Of a DNA stretch of 64,000 nt, positions 11,331-22,038 are shown piece by piece. The DNA comes from Austropuccinia psidii. Taxonomy: Eukaryota > Basidiomycota > Pucciniomycetes > Pucciniales > Sphaerophragmiaceae. Both the position numbers and the translations under genes were made by a program. The notes under the pieces were generated by a model. It was not told where the DNA came from, searched no databases, and was given only the letters and a program-made list of their open reading frames with translations. The first letter of the stretch is position 1. Each line of letters begins with the position of its first letter. The stretch covers positions 19,901,866-19,965,865 of the forward strand of contig JALGQZ010000008.1 of NCBI GenBank assembly GCA_023105745.1, in the 5' to 3' direction.

Positions 11331-13496
11331 TAACAGGAATGTTTGTGCATCTTGTGTGTGTTTACACAAGTTCTTGTTGGCAGTGTCTTGTGGCATGCCT
11401 GCTTCCAACTGTATATCCTGGATTTCTAGTGGGGTTTCCTCTTGGTATTCCACTAGAAATTCCTCTCTTGGGTCTTGATCCTCATCAGATGGTTCTCTGA
11501 TGGCATAACCCATAGAGTCTGATTCAGAATCCTCTGTTGGAGGTTCTTCTTCAGGAACCTTTTCTATAGCATAGACTTTTTTCTTTGCTTTTGGACAGTT
11601 GTTAGCATAGTGGTCTGTTGAACCACAATTGTGACAAGAATTCTTCTTCTTTGCCACTTCTGCCACTCTTTCTCTGGGTTTGTCTTTAAACTCTACCCTG
11701 AAAGGTTGTTTCTCTTTGAAACTAATGCTTCTATATGGGGTGAATTTCCCTATATTAGTCCTTTTCCTTATGTCTTGTAAGGTATTGGCTATATCATCTA
11801 GAGTGCAATTTTGGTTGCATCTGCACTTTACTGCATGCTCTAGTTCTCTTGGCAGTTGTGTCAGAAGTTTATGATTCCTCATTTGAATGTTCATTTGAGG
11901 ATCAACGGCTTTAAGTCTTTTAGACTGTCTAAGACACCACTCATATGGATCTTTGTCCACAGAGTATTTGTCATTTTCAAATGACATGGTCTTTTGCCAT
12001 ATCCAAGTTCTATTACTGTACTTTTGGATTATTTGACTCTTCCACCATGGCCAATTTCTTCTGCCATGGATTTCTTTCATTTCAGTGTACCATATACTTG
12101 CATGACCTTTGAATGCAGTATTCAGTCTAGCAGTGATCCAGTAATCTGGTATGCTTGGTACATCAATGAAGAGTCCATCAATATAATCTATTAGTTCCAT
12201 ATGATCATATTCTCCTGATCCAGAGAATTTGGGCCAGCTTGAGGCCTCAGGAAGCTGTTTCAAGGCTTCCTTCTCTGAATAAGACATGCCATCTCCATCC
12301 TGGTATTGTGATGGAGATCTTGCCTTATTCAACAACACGGCATCTGGTTTGATGTCATCTGGTTGATATGGATTCTCCATAGCTTGGCCTTGTGGTTGGG
12401 GCTTTAAGCTATGGTAGGCATCAAACAATTTGTTGATGTCTTGGTTCAGACACTCCCTGTCCCTGCTACTATGGTGTTGTTCTTCAGAGACTTGATTCAG
12501 TCTCTTGTTGGTTTCTTCAGAGGCTTTGCTCAGTTGAGCATATCCTTCCTGAAGGTTTTTAACTATCTGCTCCAATGAGGCTTGAGTTTTTCTCATCCTC
12601 TCTTGGGCAGCTGCAAATTCTATAGCCTGCTTTGCAGATTGCTCAGCATATTGGGACATTTGTAACCACAGTGTGTCACTGTTGATGTTACTCTCAGATG
12701 TGATAATGTTATTTTCAGTCTGAGTGGGGGTAATGTTTCTATTACTAGGACTACTGATTCTAGAGTGGTTTACAACTACTTCTGGTTCTTGTGTACTTCT
12801 TTTACCAAATCTAACAGCTTCTGGATCATGGGGTCTGACTCTTTCCTCCTCTGGTTGAAGGAGGCTTTGTTCTTGCCTTTGCTGCCTTGTCTTCTCCTGG
12901 AAACTTCCTGGAATTGTGAAGAATGGTGACTCTTGGCCACTGATCTGCTGGTTTCTGAATGGTGTGAAGCCACTGGAGAGCTGATTTGGCTTGCTCCTTG
13001 TGAACCTGAAGGAATCTGAGTAGGCCCTGTCTGGGTTAACTGTTCTTCTATAGCTTGGATAGTGGCTTGATTCTCCATTATCCTCTGTGCCCTTGCCTCC
13101 AGGAGTCTGTGCTGCCTGGTAGGATTCCAACCCTTGGTGATTACCATAAGGTCTTTGAAGTCTATCTCTTTGAGACAGATCTTCTGGCAACTTGATCCCA
13201 GTTCTGCCCAGTGAGTTGCTAGGTTGAACCTCTTGTTGTCCATGCTCCATTGAAACAAATGTTTGAGGAGTTGGTGGATTGGAAGAACTTGATCCATATC
13301 CTTCCAGTCCTCTAGTTTGAGGTTTCTGTTGAATTGGAGTGTGAATGGCAAGGTTGATATTATCTCCCTCATTGTTTTGCCATCCACCACTGTGTCCAAT
13401 GTGTCTTATTTCAGGTCTTCTGGTTCTAGACATTCCTGCTCTATCCTCTGGCTGGTTCCTTTGGAAGCCAAGGTCTCTGAGGTATGCAGGGGACAT
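11283..13496 (-). CDS. Element 2 gag (ORF2), 737 codons
   Basis: Starts at ATG 13496-13494, one base after the TGA that ends unspliced ORF1 exon 1. Residues 1-240 are hydrophilic and overlap ORF1 exon 2 in another frame. Residues about 290-360 are helical and charged (ASEETNKRLNQVSEE), probably a coiled coil. The capsid-like core covers about 390-560. A CCHC zinc knuckle CHNCGSTDHYANNC lies near residue 620 and would bind RNA. The tail is acidic. The literal ORF ends HIYMEQPQK because of a one-base deletion near 11333; elements 1 and 3 run from gag into protease in one frame, so the ancestral product was a Gag-Pol fusion. Confidence 0.92.
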   Translation of the reverse strand: MSPAYLRDLGFQRNQPEDRAGMSRTRRPEIRHIGHSGGWQNNEGDNINLAIHTPIQQKPQTRGLEGYGSSSSNPPTPQTFVSMEHGQQEVQPSNSLGRTGIKLPEDLSQRDRLQRPYGNHQGLESYQAAQTPGGKGTEDNGESSHYPSYRRTVNPDRAYSDSFRFTRSKPNQLSSGFTPFRNQQISGQESPFFTIPGSFQEKTRQQRQEQSLLQPEEERVRPHDPEAVRFGKRSTQEPEVVVNHSRISSPSNRNITPTQTENNIITSESNINSDTLWLQMSQYAEQSAKQAIEFAAAQERMRKTQASLEQIVKNLQEGYAQLSKASEETNKRLNQVSEEQHHSSRDRECLNQDINKLFDAYHSLKPQPQGQAMENPYQPDDIKPDAVLLNKARSPSQYQDGDGMSYSEKEALKQLPEASSWPKFSGSGEYDHMELIDYIDGLFIDVPSIPDYWITARLNTAFKGHASIWYTEMKEIHGRRNWPWWKSQIIQKYSNRTWIWQKTMSFENDKYSVDKDPYEWCLRQSKRLKAVDPQMNIQMRNHKLLTQLPRELEHAVKCRCNQNCTLDDIANTLQDIRKRTNIGKFTPYRSISFKEKQPFRVEFKDKPRERVAEVAKKKNSCHNCGSTDHYANNCPKAKKKVYAIEKVPEEEPPTEDSESDSMGYAIREPSDEDQDPREEFLVEYQEETPLEIQDIQLEAGMPQDTANKNLCKHTQDAQTFLLHQPKEWHIYMEQPQK

Positions 13497-13845
13497 ATCA
13501 GTGTCTGCAAGCAGTCAAAAACTTTATGTTCTTAGGGTATTTACCTTTGACTGTGCCTTGTACAAATTTGTTATCTGCTGATTTGGGCAGTTTGCCTTTG
13601 GAGGTTACAGCTGGGTTAATAATTGTAATCTTCCCTGTACAAGTGGTCAAGGTTGGTTTACCTTGTATTGATGCAGAGTTTCGTGGTTTTCTACTTCTCT
13701 GAGTGGCTATTGGTGTCCACTTCTTGGCTGTAATCAGGCCTTCAATAAGCCTTTTTCCTTTGCCCTTGCTGCCCTCTGGTTCAGAGGGTGTCACTGGTAT
13801 GTTGGCCTGTGACTGGGTCTCAAGTGGTATGAAGTTTTCTTCCAC
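12776..13845 (-). CDS. Element 2 ORF1: spliced protein overlapping gag in another frame, function unknown
   Basis: Exon 1 is 13845-13545, the intron 13544-13477 (68 nt, GTAAAT...CTCAG, branch-like CTGAT 21 nt from the acceptor), exon 2 13476-12776. The join (phase 1) puts exon 1 (basic, SEPEGSKGKGKR) in frame with exon 2, which holds a well-conserved segment (LFQWSMDNKRFNL, LKEIDFKDLMVITKGWNP) and a basic, Ser/Gln-rich tail (SRRRQGSKGKNK). About 333 residues. A TAA at 13408-13406 interrupts this copy; element 3 has Glu there but a stop elsewhere, so the family frame was open. The first codon here is GTG (13845), preceded by CTCTTTTTCCTGTTTGATTCAG split as pyrimidine tract plus AG, so a further 5' exon is possible. 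Proteins like this are, as I recall, annotated many times in A. psidii. Confidence 0.75.
13477..13544 (-). other. ORF1 intron containing the gag start codon
   Basis: GT-AG intron of 68 nt with a CTGAT branch-like box. It contains TGATATG (13500-13494): TGA ends the unspliced exon 1 frame and ATG starts gag. The homologous intron in element 3 is 28598-28532 (67 nt), with donor GTAAAT, CTGAT and acceptor CTCAG all kept. Intron calling is by eye. Confidence 0.7.
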
Positions 13846-14439
13846 TGAATCAAACAGGAAAAAGAGGGCTTATGTCAGTTAAGACTTCTTAAAAGGCTGA
13901 TTTTGCACGTCTAAGAATGGCCTCTGGGCTTGTATTTTACTACAATATGCCCTTGTATAGTGACAGTGTAATTGAATTAACAATTTCACGTCAAAAATAC
14001 AGCTTATGGTGTCCTGTCACACTGTTTGTGTGTCAGTATCCCTCAGATACACTTGTGGTTTGCAAGTGTATTCTGTGAAAGTGGTTTATATACAAGTGTT
14101 ATTGAATTAACAATACACTTGACCACGCCTCAACTGATGGTTGTTCAGTCAGAGGTGTCCTTATTCAGTCAAGAATACAGGACTTTATTAGTGGCTTATG
14201 TGTTTTAATATGCAAAACACGCCAAAAATAATAAATTACTGTGGGTGTTAACCACGTAAAAATACTCTTATAATATGAGTATGTGTAAAAAAAAGGTAAA
14301 AATACATAAAATATATATTTTTAAACAGAAATTACGCCTAAAAAAGGATAAAACAATGTGTTAATAAGTCATAAAAAGCAGAAAAGACTTACTTGTAAGG
14401 TCCAAAAAAGCCAAAAAAAACACGGCCAGGCCCCCAAAA
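13846..14439 (-). other. Element 2 untranslated leader with primer-binding-site candidate
   Basis: No long ORF. Three bases inside the 5' LTR, the minus strand reads TGGGGGCCTGGCCGTG (14436-14421), where a Ty3/gypsy element has its tRNA primer-binding site; a primer would end CACGGCCAGGCCCCCA. I could not assign it to a specific tRNA. The rest is AT-rich with repeated AATTGAATTAACAATTTCACG-type and ACACTTG motifs. Confidence 0.6.
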
Positions 14440-15853
14440 TGTCAGGATGATACTATGATAAAGGTATAACTAGGCTAATTAGAACTTTAACTGTGTATGT
14501 GACACGGCAAAAAATAATTAAAAAAATATTTATAAGGATTTATAATGAGATAAAAGGGTTCTACTATTGAGAAATAGTGGTGGTGAGCGCTATTGAGAAC
14601 CCTGGGTGCAGGCTTTAGCTGTTGGATTACAATAATTAAAGATTATAATTATACCTAATTATTTAACCAAGAGTAAAACTGTTTTTGACAGTTTACTACG
14701 TAGGTTATTCAAGAGCAGGATGAGGAGAGGTTTTGGCAGTGAAAAGCCCTCCTTTTATCCTGAAATTGGGGTGAAAAGGCTGTTAGACCTTTTCACGTAG
14801 AGGAAGTGAAGATTTTTCACTCCTCATGACAGGCTTGTGGTTTGCAAACAGCCTGTATACCTTGTATTGGGCTCAGATGTGGTTTTGAAACCACATCTGG
14901 GCAGTTTTCACCAATACAGGGTGATAATTTTCATCTGGGGACCTCACAGCCTGATTCTGATGTGTATGACGCGTAGAATGCTGTACAGAAACTGTATGGG
15001 ACCCCAGTATTGACTGACATATGAGGTATTGAAGTAAAAACATGCTTCTTCGTCTATTTGACACCTCATATTCATGGTTATAGGGTATTATCCCATGGTA
15101 AGGCTGTATATGACAGCAGGTGGGATTTCTACCTTAAAATTGTCATAGCTCTGACAGTTTTTGAGATATCAAGCTCAAAGTTGGTTCATTGAATAGCCCT
15201 GTATGCGCACTATACAATGGTACCCAACTTGACATGGCTATCATTAAATATGGCAAAGTTATCCCATGTACAAGTGTTTTTATACATTGGCGTGTTTTGG
15301 GCAAAAGCTGTATTAAGCTTGTTTGGCCAATAACTTCTGTTCTAGTTGAGATATGAGGAAATGGATGACACCATCAGATAGCCCTGATTGTGCTCTTTCC
15401 AAAAAGACCCCACTTTAAGTATCTCACACTAAAACTGTAAAAGTTAGATGAGGGGTGAATGTTTTGTTCACCCTTATTTGGTCTGAATTTGACCATAACT
15501 CAAGTAATACTGGTGCTAGCTCAGTTTTGCTAGTACCATTGGATAGCCCTGGCTTAGAGCTTCATTTTGAATACCCATTTGATGGGGTTAAGCCTCTCCT
15601 TCTAGATTTTAGATGAGAGGTGAAAATTAAGGTTTATGCTCAGCAATAACTTTGAGCAGGAATAACTTTGTTATTTCTTGTCCTATGGTGATGGGACTTA
15701 TATTTTCAGGAAGAGGTGAGTTTCCTCTTTCCTTTGATACCTTTTGAGCTAATTTGGCTCAGCTCCATGTTTTGGTGGTATTTTGGCTATACCATTGGTT
15801 TATGGTATTTTGGCTGTCATGCTTGTGCTCTGGTTTTGAGTCACAGGCTGACA
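14440..15853 (-). repeat. 5' LTR of element 2 (family A)
   Basis: 1414 bp with the same termini and orientation as 6186-7615. Contains the conserved hairpin at 14860-14921. It should hold the promoter and transcription start for ORF1 and gag-pol, but I could not locate a TATA box with confidence. Followed on the right by the duplicated CTCAA (15854-15858). Confidence 0.94.
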
Positions 15854-17260
15854 CTCAAACCCAGAGCACAAGCATGACAGCCAAATACCATAAACCAATG
15901 GTAAGGCCAAGATACTACCAAAACATGTAGCTGAGCCAAATCAGCTCAAAAGGTATCAAAATAAAGAGGAAACCCACCACTTACCAAATACACAAGTCCC
16001 ATAATCATAAGACAAAGAATAACAAAGTTGTTCCTGCTCAAAGTTGTTGGTGAGCATAAACCTGAATTTTCACCTCTTTGCTGAAATCCAGAGGAAGAGG
16101 CTTAACCCCATCAAATGGGAATTCAAAATGAAACTCTAAGTCAGAGATATCCAATTATACTAGCCAGTTCGAGCTAGCACCAGAATTACAGAAGTTATGA
16201 CCAAGAAAAGGTCAAATAAGGCTGAATAAAATATTCACCTCTCCTCTAACTTATATAGTTTTATTGTGAGATACCTAATATGCGGTCTTTTTGGAAAGGG
16301 CAAAATCAGGGGTATTTGATGGCGCTGTCCATTTCCCCATATCTCATTTAGAACAAACATTATGGGAAAACAAGCCCCATACAGATTTTAAGCAAATCAT
16401 ACATATGTATAAAAGATTTTGTACATGGCATACCTTCGCCATATAAAATGAGGTACCATTCTGTAGAACACATCCAGGGCTACACAATGAACCAACTTTG
16501 AGCTTGATATCTCAAGAACTGACAAAGGTATGGCAGGTTTAAGGTCAAGATCTCACAGTTAGACCAATACAGCCTTACCATGGGATAATATCCCATAATT
16601 ATGATTATGAGGTGTCAAACAGACATAGAAGCATGTTTTTTTTTCAATAACTCATAGTTCATTCAATACTGGGGTCCCATACAGGTTCTGTACAGCATTC
16701 TATGGGTCATACACGTCAGAAGAGGGCTGTGTGGTCCCCAGATGAAAGCTTTCAACCCATATTGGTGAAAACTGCCCAGATGTGGTTTCAAAACCCCATC
16801 TGAGCCCAATAAGGGCAATAAAGTCCTTGTTAAAACCACAAGCCAATCCTTGGAAGTGAAAAATCTTCACTTCCTCTATGTTGAAAGGTCTAGAAGACTT
16901 TTTTCACCCAAGTTTAGGATAAAAAGGGGCCTTTTCTCCACCAGAAAAGGTTTCCTCATCCTGCTCTTGAAATCCTATTTAGTATAACTGTCAAAAACAG
17001 TTATACCCTTGAAAAATAATCATCTTATACTTCAAACTTTAGTATTGTAGCTCTTATAATAGTAACCCAACTGGTAAGACTGCACTCAGGGATTTCATCA
17101 GCGCTCATTACCACTATTTTATAATAGTAAAGCCCTTACCATTCTTTTTGAACCTCTCTTATCTATAATCCATTGATTTTGAATTAATTTTACTGTGTCA
17201 CAGTCATAGTTGAAGTTTCAAATAGCCTTACGAAACCATCATCATAGACTCAGCCTTATA
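15854..17260 (+). repeat. Remainder of element 1's 3' LTR
   Basis: Picks up exactly where 6185 stopped (CTCAAACCCAGAGCACAAG) and is alignable to the end of the solo LTR at 3587. The body is clearly diverged from the element 2 LTRs. The terminus reads CAGCCTTATA at 17251-17260 in place of CAGCCTGACA. The hairpin arms are partly decayed (16778-16803). Confidence 0.88.
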
Positions 17261-20200
17261 GAATTCTTTTTGAAAATCAAAATAATAAATAAAACAACAA
17301 TACAAAAAATTATATACAATCTAGAGTTACTTCATTTTCAAAAAAACATAAAAGCTGAAGGAAAACTCATGAAAAACTGGCTTCAAGATTTCACAATAAA
17401 AAAAAAATTTCTCAAAGTTAGCAGATATACACTAATTTCAAATATATAGTTTATTCCTAACTGCTTATGTATCAATATTGATTTAACATGATATTTTTAC
17501 AGAGAATGTTTTACTCTGAAGTTGGATTCAAAATCTTTTGGAATATTTTACGATTGGATCAAGACATAAAAAAGGGAACAATTAATCAGCTCATCATATC
17601 TCAATTGTATTCTTTTCCTTTTTAAGTCATTATTACAATAAAATCAATAGAAAACTAAATAAACCTCTATATTTTATACTTCAACTACGAGGCCCTGAAA
17701 ATTACATTCATCTTGAAGATATGGTGACAAGCTGTATCTATTGAAGATTTGATCCTGCTTAGTTATTTTGAAATATTTTCTGGTTATTGTGTAATGGTTC
17801 CCATGAGATAAAAATATCATAAAAGAGTTTGAAGTATAGCTATACTTACTCCTAATCTTGATGTGTTAATTTTTTTCATTTTCCTCCTTATAAATTAGGT
17901 ATCAGAATCCTTTACCTATAAGATCCTATGATATTATTAAGATTGAATACACTTAAATATAGTTTCACTAAATGATAATTTATTAATATCTTTAAAACTG
18001 AATAAAAGCTCAAAATTCACTTTTAAAATTAAAGAAATTCTATATCTATAAAGCCCAAATCATTCCACAATATGATATTATCAGGATAAGAAAAACTATT
18101 TAGGAATAAAAGAAGATATAAAAGCCTATATCTATGAGCAAATTCTACTTCAAAGCCTAATAATAAATGGTTTATATGTAAAAGGGAATCATATATTTAT
18201 GAAGAGGAAAAAATTTGAAAGATATTTCATTTTCTTCCAATCATAAAGTATGAAAGTTTAAACTATTTATTTCATAAATCATAATGAGATTTATTGATTT
18301 TCAATGAGATTTTAGATTTTATTACCTCATGGATTTCATTTTGAAGCTTTTATATCTTGAATAATGTTAAATAATCAAATTATCTTATTCAATAATAAGT
18401 TATTAAAATTTAATCGGAAATATTTATAAATCTTCCAAAATCATTAAAAATAAGATATCACCCTAATTAATTAATTAATTTTTTCTCTCCTTGTAGGAAA
18501 AAAATAATTAAAAATATAAAATATAAATCAGTATAGATATTGACTCCTTCATTTTTATATTTTTTATGTAGTGTTTTAATTATTTTAAATTGAATTAAGT
18601 ATTAAAAGAATTGACATTTTTAATTGAATTTGAATTTGACTCCTTTTGTTGAAAAAAGTTAGAGAATCTTGATCTCAAAAGAAAAACCTATCAAAGGGAA
18701 TATAAATATTGAATAAAGAGAGAAAATTTACTTTAATTGTTTTAAAATGAATATTTTAGTATAGCTTCCATTAATTGAGCTTGATTGATTGAATAAATTC
18801 TTTTACCCTTCAAAGTTTTAACTTCATTGATATATTTTTCATTTGCCTTTTTATGTAAGTGCCTTCATGAATTCTTATGTAATATTTCTAATTTTTGAAT
18901 TTTTCATTTAGATCTTTTCTCCCCCTTTTTGGAGCTTCTTCAATAACCAAGATATTTTCATATTTTCTGATTTGCAAAAACTACCATTTGTCCATTATTA
19001 TCCAAATTGTACATTTGATAGAAAAAACTCACAAAATGAGCTACCACAGGTGTAATCTTACAGTTTCTCTCAAGAAAGAAATATTCTATTTTCAGAATAA
19101 ATGAAACAAGCTACTTTGACTTTTGAGATTTTGGTACCAATATCGACATCAAGATTCCAAAGCTTTACTATTAAACAGTAAGTAAGAATTCCAAAACTTT
19201 ATCTAATTGTACTATGAGCTTCTTATGAATGAAGAATATTGAGATAAGAATACTGACACTATTCAAATTTATAGTAGTTTTAGACATAAAAATAATGATA
19301 TCATATGTTGAGGATGAATAAGCAATGTTATAATCATTAAAATAATCTTAATAATACAGAATATATTGGTATTCTGATAATGGATATATCTAGAAAATTA
19401 TCATTGATAAAACAGAAAAATAAGGCTTAAACTTTCTATCATATAATACAATAGCATTCAAAAACTAGAATATTACCAAAATTAGATCTATAAGTAATAT
19501 AACTATTTATATTATAAGAAGGATAGTTATTCTAGCTCCAATAGAAATAATTATAGTGAAAAAAACATACTTTCTTGAAATACTGAATATAAGAGCTTGA
19601 GAGGCTTTGAAGAATAATTCAACTATATTATATTTCAATTCAATGTAGTTAAAATAATAATATTCATAAGAATACAATCCTTAATATTGTATATATTAAT
19701 TTTATATTTAGAGGAATTTTATGAAATTCAGTAAAAAATATTAATATTCACACTACTAAATTGGAAATTTTTGAAGTTTTTATCTTCATTCTCTAAATTC
19801 TTCTAGAATGTACTAAAGGATATCACTTTTCAACTCAATTGTTTCATATTTCTATTGATTTTGCAATATCTGGGGGATGACAGAGGAAGAAGAGGTCCTT
19901 TTATGATAAACCTCCTTGTATAAGGTGACCAGAAATATTAAATTAGCTTCTTAATGAATTCTTAAGCTAGAATAACTCATTTAATGCGGGCTTAGAAGGG
20001 ATAACATAAGGATTGCACCATTTTGTTTCATCATAACATCATTATTCTAAATTTAGCACTGAAGCTTCAAATTAATGACCCAATAGGCTTGGAAAAATCA
20101 AAACTTGCTTTTTAATTTGAGAATAAATAAACTAAAATCACTAAATATTATATACCTCAAACATTATGTAAGCTTAAATTATGATTATTTTTGAAAATTA

Positions 20201-20743
20201 AAGATTATTTTATTTTCCCTTGACTTTGATTCTGAATGAAATTTGAGCTTTACACATCATTAAGAATATTAAAGTATATTTTGATAGCTTGGAACTTTCA
20301 AGCTAATGTTCAAAGATAATTACCTGAAATATATATGATCTATTGTTGGTGATTTTTCTTGGAATTAGTCTTTACTGTCAAAAAACATATCATTTTCAAC
20401 TTCAAACCATGATTACATATGATTCTGTCCCAATAATCTTGATCAAAATTGTATAATTTCTCATTAATGATCAAGTAGGACAAATGCATGGCTATTCCAA
20501 GAGTTTTTCTTTGAATTCGAATTTTTGGACGACAAAATGGAAACCAAAAAGTTCAAAAAAATGAGAAAAGTATCCATTTAAATTTTTCAACTTCCAAATG
20601 AAAATTTAAATCCATAAATTTCAGATTTTTGTTTAAAACATGATTGATAACAATAATTCATTAATTGAAAGGATTAAAAAATGCCATTTATGGGATCAAC
20701 CACAGCATAACCAAGCCATAAATGGTATTAACAGTACCATTCA
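17261..20743. other. AT-rich intergenic DNA without recognisable genes
   Basis: Very AT-rich, with only short chance ORFs. I see no conserved motif on either strand. The last 80 bases (about 20665-20743) contain CCATTTATGG and CCATAAATGG units like those inside the foldback element at 30134-31061, so a fragment of that repeat probably borders element 3. Confidence 0.6.
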
Positions 20744-22038
20744 TGTCAGGCTGAGTCTATGATAAAGGTGTATCATAGTATTTACAAACTTTAACTTTGA
20801 CTGTGACACGGTAAAAATTGTTAAAAAGGAGTTTATTTATAATAATAAATGGTTAAATTAAGATATTAAGGGCTTTACTATAATATTATAGTGGTGGTGA
20901 GCGCTTCTGAAAGCCCTGGGTGCAGTCTTACCAGCTGGATTACTATAATAAGAGATGAAATACTTAAATTTAAAGTATAACCTCATTATTTCCAAGAGTA
21001 AAACTGTTTTTGACAGTTTTACTACATAGGGATTCAAGAGAAGGATGGGGATTCCTTTTCTGGAAGTGAGAAGGCCTCCTTTTATCCTGGAATGGGGTGA
21101 AAAGGCTGCTAGACCTTTTCACATAGAGGAAGTGAACATTTTTCACTCTCAAGGACAGGATTATGGCTTTCAAAAGGCATTTATAGCCTGTATTGGGCTC
21201 AGATGTGGCTTTGAAACCACATCTGGGCAGTTTTCACTGATACAGGGTGAAATCTTTTATCTGGGGACCACACAGCCTGATTCTGATGTGTATGATGCAT
21301 ATAATGCTGGACAGAACCTGTATGGGACCCCATTATTTAATGAACTATGAGGTATTCAAGCAAAAACAAGATTCTTTGTCTGTTTGGCACCTCATAATAA
21401 TGGTTATGGGATATTATCCCATGGTAAGGCTGTATTGGCCAAACTGTCGTATTGTGACCTTAAAACAGCCATACCTTTGTCAGTTTTTGAGATATCAACC
21501 TCATAATTGGTTCAGTGTGTAGCCCTGAATGTGCTGTACACAATGGTACCTCATTTGGTATGGCTATCATTAAATATGGCAAGGTTATCCCATGTGCAAG
21601 AGGTTTGTATGTATGCGTGTTTTAGGCAAAAAGCTGTATTGGGCTTGTTTGCCCTATAACCTTTGTTCTAGATGCAATATGGGGAAATTGATGGCGCCAT
21701 CAGATAGGCCTAATTTTGCCCTTCTCAAAAAGACCCCACTTTAGGTATGTCACACTGAAACTGTAGAAGTTAGATGACAGGTGAATATTTTATTCACCTT
21801 TACTTGGCCTGAATTTGGCCATAGCTTCTTTAATACTGGTGCTAGCTCAGTTTGGCTGGTACCATTGGATAGCCCAGACCTAGAGCTTCATTTTAAATAC
21901 AAATTTGATGTGGTTAAGCCTCTTACTATTTATTTCAGATGAGAGGTGAAAATTAAGGTTTATGCTTGGCAACAACTTTGAGCAGGAATAAATTTGTTAT
22001 TCTTTGTCCTATGGTTATGGGACTTGTATATTTGGAAA
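20744..22038 (-). repeat. Truncated family A LTR of element 3
   Basis: Starts TGTCAGGCTGAGTC and aligns with other family A LTRs for about 1295 bp, then breaks at GGAAA/CATGG (22038/22039) about 125 bp before the expected terminus. The polypurine tract and chromodomain end of pol are also absent. The hairpin at about 21190-21250 is kept, with wobble substitutions in the outer stem. Confidence 0.88.

Larger units (their letters stand above)
6186..15853 (-). mobile_element. Element 2: complete Ty3/gypsy chromovirus with both LTRs
   Basis: 9668 bp, bounded by TGTCAG...CTGACA termini and a perfect 5-bp duplication CTCAA (6181-6185 and 15854-15858). On the minus strand it reads 5' LTR (14440-15853), PBS candidate, leader, ORF1, gag, protease-RT-RNase H-integrase-chromodomain, PPT and 3' LTR (6186-7615). 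Coding damage is slight: three single-base frame breaks, one TGG to TAG stop in pol and one stop in ORF1. The two LTRs differ by roughly 30 substitutions plus small indels by eye (about 2%), so the insertion is not recent. It sits inside the 3' LTR of element 1. Confidence 0.95.
1..17260 (+). mobile_element. Element 1: old Ty3/gypsy chromovirus copy, 5'-truncated by the window edge and interrupted twice
   Basis: Plus-strand Gag-Pol homologous along its length to the minus-strand element 2 in this window. The own parts are 1-2168, 3588-6185 and 15859-17260. The interruptions are a solo LTR (2169-3587) and complete element 2 (6186-15853). Removing each insertion and one copy of its 5-bp duplication makes the flanks contiguous. 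The body carries many stops and frameshifts, a protease with its active-site Asp replaced and an integrase whose first catalytic Asp codon is a stop, so it is inactive. Its 3' LTR begins at 6168 after a purine tract and appears to end near 17260 with a decayed terminus (TTATA where other copies have TGACA). Confidence 0.9.

Noticed and set aside
11283..11340. Programmed frameshift between gag and pol in element 2
   Set aside because: Elements 1 and 3 read from gag into protease in one frame, and element 3 has one more C at the same point (GTAACCAGG against GTAACAGG). A one-base deletion in element 2 explains the overlap.
11023..11500. Plus-strand ORFs opposite gag and pol of element 2 (also 8494-9573, 22143-22678)
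   Set aside because: Antisense shadows of the real minus-strand coding sequence, with no independent motif.
13505..13544. A 40-nt ORF1 intron ending at TTGCAG that would fuse ORF1 exon 1 to gag
   Set aside because: It is in frame, but 40 nt is shorter than the other introns here (51-77 nt) and the TTGCAG acceptor is changed in element 3. The 68-nt version has the acceptor conserved in both copies and joins exon 2 of ORF1.
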